Assembly: GCA_036172665.1 (NCBI GenBank)
Contig: CM069870.1
Span: forward strand, 45,218,001-45,282,000
Reading direction: 5' to 3'
Length of the DNA stretch: 64,000 bases
Source: Prosopocoilus inquinatus
Taxonomy: Eukaryota > Arthropoda > Insecta > Coleoptera > Lucanidae
Below, in pieces: positions 11,851 to 24,008 of the stretch. The position numbers and the translations under genes are program-made. The notes beneath the pieces were generated by a model. It was not told the origin of the DNA. It did no database searches and saw nothing but the letters and a program-made list of their open reading frames with translations. Position 1 is the first letter of the stretch; each line of letters begins with the position of its first letter.

Positions 11851-14800
11851 CATCTAATCGATCCTTACTTAGCTACTATGTTATTTGACGCTTGGATGGA
11901 CTCCAGTAACTCTAATGTGAGATACGAAATTTTCGGACGCAGCAGAAGCTGGAAATAGTTTTAAACGAAACAACACGCATTAGCGTTGTTCCTGTGATGT
12001 ATCTAATCGATCCTTACTTATCTATCATGTTATTTGACGTTTGGATGGACTCCAGTAACCCTGACGTGAGATACGAAGTTCTCGGACGCAGCAGAAGCTG
12101 GAAATAGTTTTAAACGAAACAACACGTATTAGCGTTGTTCCTGTGATGTATCTAATCGATCCTTACTCATCTATCATGTTATTTGACGTTTGGATGGACT
12201 CCAGTAACTCTGATGTGAGATACAAAGTTTTTGGACGCAGCAGGAGCTGGAAATAGTTTTAAACGAAACAACACGTATTAGCGTTGTTCCTGTGATGTAT
12301 CTAATCGATCCTTACTCATATATCATGTTATTTGACGTTTCGATGGACTCCAGTAACTCTAATGTGAGATACGAAATTTTCGGACGCAGCAGAAGCTGGA
12401 AATAGTTTTAAACGAAACAACACGCATTAGTGTTGTTCCTGTGATGTATCTAATCGATCCTTACTCATATATCATGTTATTTGGCGTTTCGATGGACTCC
12501 AGTAGCTCTGATGTGAGATACGACGTTTTCGGACGCAGCAGAAGCTGGAAATAGTTTTAAACGAAACAACACGTATTAGCGTTGTTCCTGTGATGTATCT
12601 AATCGATCCTTACTCATATATCATGTTATTTGGCGTTTCGATGGACTCCAGTAGCTCTGATGTGAGATACGACGTTTTCGGACGCAGCAGAAGCTGGAAA
12701 TAGTTTTAAACGAAACAACACGTATTAGCGTTGTTCCTGTGATGTATCTAATCGATCCTTACTCATCTATCATGTTATTTGACGTTTCGATGGACTCCAG
12801 TAACTCTAATGTGAGATACGAAATTTTCGGACGCAGCAGAAGCTGGAAATAGTTTTAAACGAAACAACACGCATTAGTGTTGTTCCTGTGATGTATCTAA
12901 TCGATCCTTACTTATCTATCATGTTATTCGACGTTTGGATGGACTCCAGTAACTCTGATGTGAGATACAAAGTTTTTGGACGCAGCAGAAGCTGGAAATA
13001 GTTTTGAACGAAACAACACGTATTAGCGTTGTTCCTGTGATGTATCTAATCGATCCTTACTTAGCTACTATGTTATTTGACGCTTGGATGGACTCCAGTA
13101 ACTCTAATGTGATATACGAAATTTTCGGACGCAGCAGAAGCTGGAAATAGTTTTAAACGAAACAACACGCATTAGTGTTGTTCCTGTGATGTATCTAATC
13201 GATCCTTACTTATCTATAATGTTATTTGACGTTTGGATGGACTTCAGTAACCCTGACGTGAGATACGAAGTTCTCGGACGCAGCAGAAGCTGGAAATAGT
13301 TTTAAACGAAACAACACTTATTAGCGTTGTTCCTGTGATGTATCTAATCGATCCTTACTCATCTATCATGTTATTTGACGTTTCGATGGACTCCAGAAAC
13401 TCTAATGTGAGATACGAAATTTTCGGACGCAGCAGAAGCTGGAAATAGTTTTAAACGAAACAACACGCATTAGCGTTGTTCCTGTGATGTATCTAATCGA
13501 TCCTTACTTATCTATCATGTTATTTGACGTTTGGATGGACTCCAGTAACCCTGACGTGAGATACGAAGTTCTCGGACGCAGCAGAAGCTGGAAATAGTTT
13601 TAAACGAAATAACACGTATTAGCGTTGTTCCTGTGATGTATCTAATCGATCCTTACTCATCTATCATGTTATTTGACGTTTCGATGGACTACAGTAACTC
13701 TAATGTGAGATACGAAATTTTCGGACGCAGCAGAAGCTGGAAATAGTTTTAAACGAAACAACACGCATTAGTGTTGTTCCTGTGATGTATCTAATCGATC
13801 CTTACTTATCTATCATGTGATTTGACGTTTGGATGGACTCCAGTAACACTGACGTGAGATACGAAGTTCTCGGACGCAGCAGAAGCTGGAAATAGTTTTA
13901 AACGAAACAACACGTATTAGCGTTGTTCCTGTGATGTATCTAATCGATCCTTACTCATCTATCATGTTATTTGACGTTTCGATGGACTCCAGTAACTCTA
14001 ATGTGAGATACGAAATTTTCGGACGCAGCAGAAGCTGGAAATAGTTTTAAACGAAACAACACGCATTAGTGTTGTTCCTGTGATGTATCTAATCGATCCT
14101 TACTTATCTATCATGTTATTCGACGTTTGGATGGACTCCAGTAACTCTGATGTGAGATACAAAGTTTTTGGACGCAGCAGAAGCTGGAAATAGTTTTGAA
14201 CGAAACAACACGTATTAGCGTTGTTCCTGTGATGTATCTAATCGATCCTTACTTAGCTACTATGTTATTTGACGCTTGGATGGACTCCAGTAACTCTAAT
14301 GTGAGATACAAAGTTTTTGGACGCAGCAGCAGCTGGAAATAGTTTTGAACGAAACAACACGTATTAGCGTTGTTCCTGTGATGTATCTAATCGATCCTTA
14401 CTCATCTATCATGTTATTTGACGTTTCGATGGACTCCAGTAACTCTAATGTGAGATACGAGATTTTCGGACGCAGCAGAAGCTGGAAATAGTTTTAAACG
14501 AAACAACACGCATTAGCGTTGTTCCTGTGATGTATCTAATCGATCCTTACTTATCTATCATGTTATTTGACGTTTGGATGGACTCCAGTAACCCTGACGT
14601 GAGATACGAAGTTCTCGGACGCAGCAGAAGCTGGAAATAGTTTTAAACGAAACAACACGTATTAGCGTTGTTCCTGTGCTGTATCTAATCGATCCTTACT
14701 CATATATCATGTTATTTGGCGTTTCGATGGACTCCAGTAGCTCTGATGTGAGATACGACGTTTTCGGACGCAGCAGAAGCTGGAAATAGTTTTAAACGAA

Positions 14801-14900
14801 ACAACACGTATTAGCGTTGTTCCTGTGATGTATCTAATCGATCCTTAATCATCTATCATGTTATTTGACGTTTCGATGGACTCCAGTAACTCTAATGTGA

Positions 14901-15036
14901 GATACGAGATTTTCGGACGCAGCAGAAGCTGGAAATAGTTTTAAACGAAACAACACGTATTAGCGTTGTTCCTGTGATGTATCTAATCGATCCTTACTCA
15001 TCTACGTTTCGATGGACTCCAGTAACTCTAATGTGA
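14901..15036 (+). repeat. Truncated 136-bp monomer, copy 1
   Basis: An A-type monomer (GATACGAGATTTTC) reads CTCATCTACGTTTCG where others read CTCATCTATCATG followed by TTATTTGACGTTTCG. Thirteen bases are missing at the junction 15,004/15,005, giving a length of 136 bp. One base (A) of microhomology is possible at the breakpoint. The loss removes most of the conserved ATGTTATTT block. Confidence 0.95.
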
Positions 15037-17420
15037 GATACGAAATTTTCGGACGCAGCAGAAGCTGGAAATAGTTTTAAACGAAACAACACGCATTAGT
15101 GTTGTTCCTGTGATGTATCTAATCGATCCTTACTTATCTATCATGTTATTCGACGTTTGGATGGACTCCAGTAACTCTGATGTGAGATACAAAGTTTTTG
15201 GACGCAGCAGAAGCTGGAAATAGTTTTGAACGAAACAACACGTATTAGCGTTGTTCCTGTGATGTATCTAATCGATCCTTACTTAGCTACTATGTTATTT
15301 GACGCTTGGATGGACTCCAGTAACTCTAATGTGAGATACAAAGTTTTTGGACGCAGCAGAAGCTGGAAATAGTTTTGAACGAAACAACACGTATTAGCGT
15401 TGTTCCTGTGATGTATCTAATCGATCCTTACTCATCTATCATGTTATTTGACGTTTCGATGGACTCCAGTAACTCTAATGTGAGATACGAGATTTTCGGA
15501 CGCAGCAGAAGCTGGAAATAGTTTTAAACGAAACAACACGTATTAGCGTTGTTCCTGTGATGTATCTAATCGATCCTTACTCATCTATCATGTTATTTGG
15601 CGTTTCGATGGACTCCAGTAGCTCTGATGTGAGATACGACGTTTTCGGACGCAGCAGAAGCTGGAAATCGTTTTAAACGAAACAACACGTATTAGCGTTG
15701 TTCCTGTGATGTATCTAATCGATCCTTACTCATCTATCATGTTATTTGACGTTTGGATGGACTCCAGTAACTCTGATGTGAGATACAAAGTTTTTGGACG
15801 CAGCAGAAGCTGGAAATAGTTTGAAACGAAACAACACGTATTTTCGTTGTTCCTGTGCTGTATCTAATCGATCCTTACTCATATATCATGTTATTTGGCG
15901 TTTCGATGGACTCCAGTAGCTCTGATGTGAGATACGACGTTTTCGGACGCAGCAGAAGCTGGAAATAGTTTTAAACGAAACAACACGCATTAGCGTTGTT
16001 CCTGTGATGTATCTAATCGATCCTTACTTATCTATCATGTTATTTGACGTTTGGATGGACTCCAGTAACCCTGACGTGAGATACGAAGTTCTCGGACGCA
16101 GCAGAAGCTGGAAATAGTTTTAAACGAAATAACACGTATTAGCGTTGTTCCTGTGATGTATCTAATCGATCCTTACTCATCTATCATGTTATTTGACGTT
16201 TCGATGGACTACAGTAACTCTAATGTGAGATACGAAATTTTCGGACGCAGCAGAAGCTGGAAATAGTTTTAAACGAAACAACACGCATTAGTGTTGTTCC
16301 TGTGATGTATCTAATCGATCCTTACTTATCTATCATGTGATTTGACGTTTGGATGGACTCCAGTAACACTGACGTGAGATACGAAGTTCTCGGACGCAGC
16401 AGAAGCTGGAAATAGTTTTAAACGAAACAACACGTATTAGCGTTGTTCCTGTGATGTATCTAATCGATCCTTACTCATCTATCATGTTATTTGACGTTTC
16501 GATGGACTCCAGTAACTCTAATGTGAGATACGAAATTTTCGGACGCAGCAGAAGCTGGAAATAGTTTTAAACGAAACAACACGCATTAGTGTTGTTCCTG
16601 TGATGTATCTAATCGATCCTTACTTATCTATCATGTTATTCGACGTTTGGATGGACTCCAGTAACTCTGATGTGAGATACAAAGTTTTTGGACGCAGCAG
16701 AAGCTGGAAATAGTTTTGAACGAAACAACACGTATTAGCGTTGTTCCTGTGATGTATCTAATCGATCCTTACTTAGCTACTATGTTATTTGACGCTTGGA
16801 TGGACTCCAGTAACTCTAATGTGAGATACAAAGTTTTTGGACGCAGCAGCAGCTGGAAATAGTTTTGAACGAAACAACACGTATTAGCGTTGTTCCTGTG
16901 ATGTATCTAATCGATCCTTACTCATCTATCATGTTATTTGACGTTTCGATGGACTCCAGTAACTCTAATGTGAGATACGAGATTTTCGGACGCAGCAGAA
17001 GCTGGAAATAGTTTTAAACGAAACAACACGCATTAGCGTTGTTCCTGTGATGTATCTAATCGATCCTTACTTATCTATCATGTTATTTGACGTTTGGATG
17101 GACTCCAGTAACCCTGACGTGAGATACGAAGTTCTCGGACGCAGCAGAAGCTGGAAATAGTTTTAAACGAAACAACACGTATTAGCGTTGTTCCTGTGCT
17201 GTATCTAATCGATCCTTACTCATATATCATGTTATTTGGCGTTTCGATGGACTCCAGTAGCTCTGATGTGAGATACGACGTTTTCGGACGCAGCAGAAGC
17301 TGGAAATAGTTTTAAACGAAACAACACGTATTAGCGTTGTTCCTGTGATGTATCTAATCGATCCTTAATCATCTATCATGTTATTTGACGTTTCGATGGA
17401 CTCCAGTAACTCTAATGTGA

Positions 17421-17556
17421 GATACGAGATTTTCGGACGCAGCAGAAGCTGGAAATAGTTTTAAACGAAACAACACGTATTAGCGTTGTTCCTGTGATGT
17501 ATCTAATCGATCCTTACTCATCTACGTTTCGATGGACTCCAGTAACTCTAATGTGA
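17421..17556 (+). repeat. Truncated 136-bp monomer, copy 2
   Basis: The same 13-bp deletion in the same A-type monomer as at 14,901, with the junction at 17,524/17,525. It lies exactly 2,520 bp downstream of copy 1, so it descends from the same event through HOR duplication. Confidence 0.95.
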
Positions 17557-20536
17557 GATACGAAATTTTCGGACGCAGCAGAAGCTGGAAATAGTTTTAA
17601 ACGAAACAACACGCATTAGTGTTGTTCCTGTGATGTATCTAATCGATCCTTACTTATCTATCATGTTATTCGACGTTTGGATGGACTCCAGTAACTCTGA
17701 TGTGAGATACAAAGTTTTTGGACGCAGCAGAAGCTGGAAATAGTTTTGAACGAAACAACACGTATTAGCGTTGTTCCTGTGATGTATCTAATCGATCCTT
17801 ACTTAGCTACTATGTTATTTGACGCTTGGATGGACTCCAGTAACTCTAATGTGAGATACAAAGTTTTTGGACGCAGCAGAAGCTGGAAATAGTTTTGAAC
17901 GAAACAACACGTATTAGCGTTGTTCCTGTGATGTATCTAATCGATCCTTACTCATCTATCATGTTATTTGACGTTTCGATGGACTCCAGTAACTCTAATG
18001 TGAGATACGAGATTTTCGGACGCAGCAGAAGCTGGAAATAGTTTTAAACGAAACAACACGTATTAGCGTTGTTCCTGTGATGTATCTAATCGATCCTTAC
18101 TCATCTATCATGTTATTTGGCGTTTCGATGGACTCCAGTAGCTCTGATGTGAGATACGACGTTTTCGGACGCAGCAGAAGCTGGAAATCGTTTTAAACGA
18201 AACAACACGTATTAGCGTTGTTCCTGTGATGTATCTAATCGATCCTTACTCATCTATCATGTTATTTGACGTTTGGATGGACTCCAGTAACTCTGATGTG
18301 AGATACAAAGTTTTTGGACGCAGCAGAAGCTGGAAATAGTTTGAAACGAAACAACACGTATTTTCGTTGTTCCTGTGCTGTATCTAATCGATCCTTACTC
18401 ATATATCATGTTATTTGGCGTTTCGATGGACTCCAGTAGCTCTGATGTGAGATACGACGTTTTCGGACGCAGCAGAAGCTGGAAATAGTTTTAAACGAAA
18501 CAACACGTATTAGCGTTGTTCCTGTGATGTATCTAATCGATCCTTACTCATCTATCATGTTATTTGACGTTTCGATGGACTCCAGTAACTCTAATGTGAG
18601 ATACGAAATTTTCGGACGCAGCAGAAGCTGGAAATAGTTTTAAACGAAACAACACGCATTAGCGTTGTTCCTGTGATGTATCTAATCGATCCTTACTTAT
18701 CTATCATGTTATTTGACGTTTGGATGGACTCCAGTAACCCTGACGTGAGATACGAAGTTCTCGGACGCAGCAGAAGCTGGAAATAGTTTTGAACGAAACA
18801 ACACGCATTAGCGTTGTTCCTGTGATGTATCTAATCGATCCTTACTTATCTATCATGTTATTTGACGTTTTAATGGACTCCAGTAACCCTGACGTGAGAT
18901 ACGAAGTTCTCGGACGCAGCAGAAGCTGGAAATAGTTTTAAACGAAACAACACGTATTAGCGTTGTTCCTGTGATGTATCTAATCGATCCTTACTCATCT
19001 ATCATGTTATTTGACGTTTGGATGGACTCCAGTAACTCTGATGTGAGATACAAAGTTTTTGGACGCAGCAGAAGCTGGAAATAGTTTTGAACGAAACAAC
19101 ACGTATTAGCGTTGTTCCTGTGATGTATCTAATCGATCCTTACTCATCTATCATGTTATTTGGCGATTCGATGGACTCCAGTAACTTTGATGTGAGATAC
19201 GAAGTTCTCGGACGCAGCTGAAGCTAGAAATAGTTTTAAACGAAACAACACGCATTAGCGTTGTTACTGTGATGTATCTAATCGATCCTTACTTATCTAT
19301 CATGTTATTTGACGTTTGGATGGACTCCAGTAAGTCTGATGTGAGATACAAAGTTTTTGGACGCAGCAGAAGCTGGAAATAGTTTTGAACGAAACAACAC
19401 GTATTAGCGTTGTTCCTGTGATGTATCTAATCGATCCTTACTCATCTATCATATTATTTGACGTTTGGATGGACTCCAGTAACTCTGATGTGAGATACAA
19501 AGTTTTTGGACGCAGCAGGAGCTGGAAATAGTTTTAAACGAAACAACACGTATTAGCGTTGTTCCTGTGCTGTATCTAATCGATCCTTACTCATATATCA
19601 TGTTATTTGACGTTTCGATGGACTCCAGTAACTCTAATGTGAGATACGAAATTTTCGGACGCAGCAGAAGCTGGAAATAGTTTTAAACGAAACAACACGC
19701 ATTAGTGTTGTTCCTGTGATGTATCTAATCGATCCTTACTTATCTATCATGTTATTCGACGTTTGGATGGACTCCAGTAACTCTGATGTGAGATACAAAG
19801 TTTTTGGACGCAGCAGAAGCTGGAAATAGTTTTGAACGAAACAACACGTATTAGCGTTGTTCCTGTGATGTATCTAATCGATCCTTACTTAGCTACTATG
19901 TTATTTGACGCTTGGATGGACTCCAGTAACTCTAATGTGAGATACAAAGTTTTTGGACGCAGCAGCAGCTGGAAATAGTTTTGAACGAAACAACACGTAT
20001 TAGCGTTGTTCCTGTGATGTATCTAATCGATCCTTACTCATCTATCATGTTATTTGACGTTTCGATGGACTCCAGTAACTCTAATGTGAGATACGAGATT
20101 TTCGGACGCAGCAGAAGCTGGAAATAGTTTTAAACGAAACAACACGCATTAGCGTTGTTCCTGTGATGTATCTAATCGATCCTTACTTATCTATCATGTT
20201 ATTTGACGTTTGGATGGACTCCAGTAACCCTGACGTGAGATACGAAGTTCTCGGACGCAGCAGAAGCTGGAAATAGTTTTAAACGAAACAACACGTATTA
20301 GCGTTGTTCCTGTGCTGTATCTAATCGATCCTTACTCATATATCATGTTATTTGGCGTTTCGATGGACTCCAGTAGCTCTGATGTGAGATACGACGTTTT
20401 CGGACGCAGCAGAAGCTGGAAATAGTTTTAAACGAAACAACACGTATTAGCGTTGTTCCTGTGATGTATCTAATCGATCCTTAATCATCTATCATGTTAT
20501 TTGACGTTTCGATGGACTCCAGTAACTCTAATGTGA

Positions 20537-20672
20537 GATACGAGATTTTCGGACGCAGCAGAAGCTGGAAATAGTTTTAAACGAAACAACACGTATTAGC
20601 GTTGTTCCTGTGATGTATCTAATCGATCCTTACTCATCTACGTTTCGATGGACTCCAGTAACTCTAATGTGA
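20537..20672 (+). repeat. Truncated 136-bp monomer, copy 3
   Basis: Identical 13-bp deletion with the junction at 20,640/20,641, 3,116 bp downstream of copy 2. It is the last truncated monomer in the window. Confidence 0.95.
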
Positions 20673-23553
20673 GATACGAAATTTTCGGACGCAGCAGAAG
20701 CTGGAAATAGTTTTAAACGAAACAACACGCATTAGTGTTGTTCCTGTGATGTATCTAATCGATCCTTACTTATCTATCATGTTATTCGACGTTTGGATGG
20801 ACTCCAGTAACTCTGATGTGAGATACAAAGTTTTTGGACGCAGCAGAAGCTGGAAATAGTTTTGAACGAAACAACACGTATTAGCGTTGTTCCTGTGATG
20901 TATCTAATCGATCCTTACTTAGCTACTATGTTATTTGACGCTTGGATGGACTCCAGTAACTCTAATGTGAGATACAAAGTTTTTGGACGCAGCAGAAGCT
21001 GGAAATAGTTTTGAACGAAACAACACGTATTAGCGTTGTTCCTGTGATGTATCTAATCGATCCTTACTCATCTATCATGTTATTTGACGTTTCGATGGAC
21101 TCCAGTAACTCTAATGTGAGATACGAGATTTTCGGACGCAGCAGAAGCTGGAAATAGTTTTAAACGAAACAACACGTATTAGCGTTGTTCCTGTGATGTA
21201 TCTAATCGATCCTTACTCATCTATCATGTTATTTGGCGTTTCGATGGACTCCAGTAGCTCTGATGTGAGATACGACGTTTTCGGACGCAGCAGAAGCTGG
21301 AAATCGTTTTAAACGAAACAACACGTATTAGCGTTGTTCCTGTGATGTATCTAATCGATCCTTACTCATCTATCATGTTATTTGACGTTTGGATGGACTC
21401 CAGTAACTCTGATGTGAGATACAAAGTTTTTGGACGCAGCAGAAGCTGGAAATAGTTTGAAACGAAACAACACGTATTTTCGTTGTTCCTGTGCTGTATC
21501 TAATCGATCCTTACTCATATATCATGTTATTTGGCGTTTCGATGGACTCCAGTAGCTCTGATGTGAGATACGACGTTTTCGGACGCAGCAGAAGCTGGAA
21601 ATAGTTTTAAACGAAACAACACGTATTAGCGTTGTTCCTGTGATGTATCTAATCGATCCTTACTCATCTATCATGTTATTTGACGTTTCGATGGACTCCA
21701 GTAACTCTAATGTGAGATACGAAATTTTCGGACGCAGCAGAAGCTGGAAATAGTTTTAAACGAAACAACACGCATTAGCGTTGTTCCTGTGATGTATCTA
21801 ATCGATCCTTACTTATCTATCATGTTATTTGACGTTTGGATGGACTCCAGTAACCCTGACGTGAGATACGAAGTTCTCGGACGCAGCAGAAGCTGGAAAT
21901 AGTTTTGAACGAAACAACACGCATTAGCGTTGTTCCTGTGATGTATCTAATCGATCCTTACTTATCTATCATGTTATTTGACGTTTTAATGGACTCCAGT
22001 AACCCTGACGTGAGATACGAAGTTCTCGGACGCAGCAGAAGCTGGAAATAGTTTTAAACGAAACAACACGTATTAGCGTTGTTCCTGTGATGTATCTAAT
22101 CGATCCTTACTCATCTATCATGTTATTTGACGTTTGGATGGACTCCAGTAACTCTGATGTGAGATACAAAGTTTTTGGACGCAGCAGAAGCTGGAAATAG
22201 TTTTGAACGAAACAACACGTATTAGCGTTGTTCCTGTGATGTATCTAATCGATCCTTACTCATCTATCATGTTATTTGGCGATTCGATGGACTCCAGTAA
22301 CTTTGATGTGAGATACGAAGTTCTCGGACGCAGCTGAAGCTAGAAATAGTTTTAAACGAAACAACACGCATTAGCGTTGTTACTGTGATGTATCTAATCG
22401 ATCCTTACTTATCTATCATGTTATTTGACGTTTGGATGGACTCCAGTAAGTCTGATGTGAGATACAAAGTTTTTGGACGCAGCAGAAGCTGGAAATAGTT
22501 TTGAACGAAACAACACGTATTAGCGTTGTTCCTGTGATGTATCTAATCGATCCTTACTCATCTATCATATTATTTGACGTTTGGATGGACTCCAGTAACT
22601 CTGATGTGAGATACAAAGTTTTTGGACGCAGCAGGAGCTGGAAATAGTTTTAAACGAAACAACACGTATTAGCGTTGTTCCTGTGCTGTATCTAATCGAT
22701 CCTTACTCATATATCATGTTATTTGACGTTTCGATGGACTCCAGTAACTCTAATGTGAGATACGAAATTTTCGGACGCAGCAGAAGCTGGAAATAGTTTT
22801 AAACGAAACAACACGCATTAGTGTTGTTCCTGTGATGTATCTAATCGATCCTTACTTATCTATCATGTTATTCGACGTTTGGATGGACTCCAGTAACTCT
22901 GATGTGAGATACAAAGTTTTTGGACGCAGCAGAAGCTGGAAATAGTTTTGAACGAAACAACACGTATTAGCGTTGTTCCTGTGATGTATCTAATCGATCC
23001 TTACTTAGCTACTATGTTATTTGACGCTTGGATGGACTCCAGTAACTCTAATGTGAGATACAAAGTTTTTGGACGCAGCAGCAGCTGGAAATAGTTTTGA
23101 ACGAAACAACACGTATTAGCGTTGTTCCTGTGATGTATCTAATCGATCCTTACTCATCTATCATGTTATTTGACGTTTCGATGGACTCCAGTAACTCTAA
23201 TGTGAGATACGAGATTTTCGGACGCAGCAGAAGCTGGAAATAGTTTTAAACGAAACAACACGCATTAGCGTTGTTCCTGTGATGTATCTAATCGATCCTT
23301 ACTTATCTATCATGTTATTTGACGTTTGGATGGACTCCAGTAACCCTGACGTGAGATACGAAGTTCTCGGACGCAGCAGAAGCTGGAAATAGTTTTAAAC
23401 GAAACAACACGTATTAGCGTTGTTCCTGTGCTGTATCTAATCGATCCTTACTCATATATCATGTTATTTGGCGTTTCGATGGACTCCAGTAGCTCTGATG
23501 TGAGATACGACGTTTTCGGACGCAGCAGAAGCTGGAAATAGTTTTAAACGAAA

Positions 23554-24008
23554 TAACACGTATTAGCGTTGTTCCTGTGATGTATCTAATCGATCCTTAC
23601 TAATCTATCATGTTATTTGACGTTTGGATGGACTCCAGTAACTCTGATGTGAGATACAAAGTTTTTGGACGCAGCAGAAGCTGGAAATAGTTTTGAACGA
23701 AACAACACGTATTAGCGTTGTTCCTGTGATGTATCTAATCGATCCTTACTTAGCTACTATGTTATTTGACGCTTGGATGGACTCCAGTAACTCTAATGTG
23801 AGATACAAAGTTTTTGGACGCAGCAGCAGCTGGAAATAGTTTTGAACGAAACAACACGTATTAGCGTTGTTCCTGTGATGTATCTAATCGATCCTTACTC
23901 ATCTATCATGTTATTTGACGTTTCGATGGACTCCAGTAACTCTAATGTGAGATACGAGATTTTCGGACGCAGCAGAAGCTGGAAATAGTTTTAAACGAAA
24001 CAACACGC
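23554..24008 (+). repeat. Junction segment between the 21-mer and 14-mer repeats
   Basis: About three monomers join the two HOR domains. The first carries GAAATAAC and then CTTACTAATC (near 23,600), a marker of the 14-mer HOR. The next are K-type with CAGCAGCAGCTGG and an A-type with GATACGAGATTTTC, markers of the 21-mer HOR. It therefore mixes signatures of both neighbours, as expected at an exchange point. Confidence 0.75.

Larger units (their letters stand above)
13420..18507 (+). repeat. 17-monomer (2,520-bp) repeat, two tandem copies
   Basis: x matches x+2,520 across these limits. The unit is sixteen 149-bp monomers plus one 136-bp monomer. Copy boundaries were read where GATACGAAAT (13,411-13,420) differs from GATACGACGT (15,931-15,940) at the left, and where CACGTATTAG (about 18,504) differs from CACGCATTAG (about 15,984) at the right. 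Shared markers include GAAATAACACG, GACTACAG, TGTGATTTGACG, CGCAGCAGCAGCTGG and GGAAATCGTTTT. The copies look identical to me, so the duplication is recent. Confidence 0.9.
16480..23553 (+). repeat. 21-monomer (3,116-bp) repeat, ~2.3 copies
   Basis: x matches x+3,116 over this range. The unit is twenty 149-bp monomers plus one 136-bp monomer, which is four monomers longer than the overlapping 17-mer repeat. It starts just after the TCATCTATC/TCATATATC difference at 16,479/19,595 and ends at the GAAAC/GAAAT difference at 23,554. It carries the E*, CAGCAGCAGCTGG, GGAAATCGTTTT and CATATTATTTGACG markers in the same order in each copy. Two periods sharing one truncated monomer suggest an unequal exchange extended a 17-mer ancestor. 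Confidence 0.88.
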
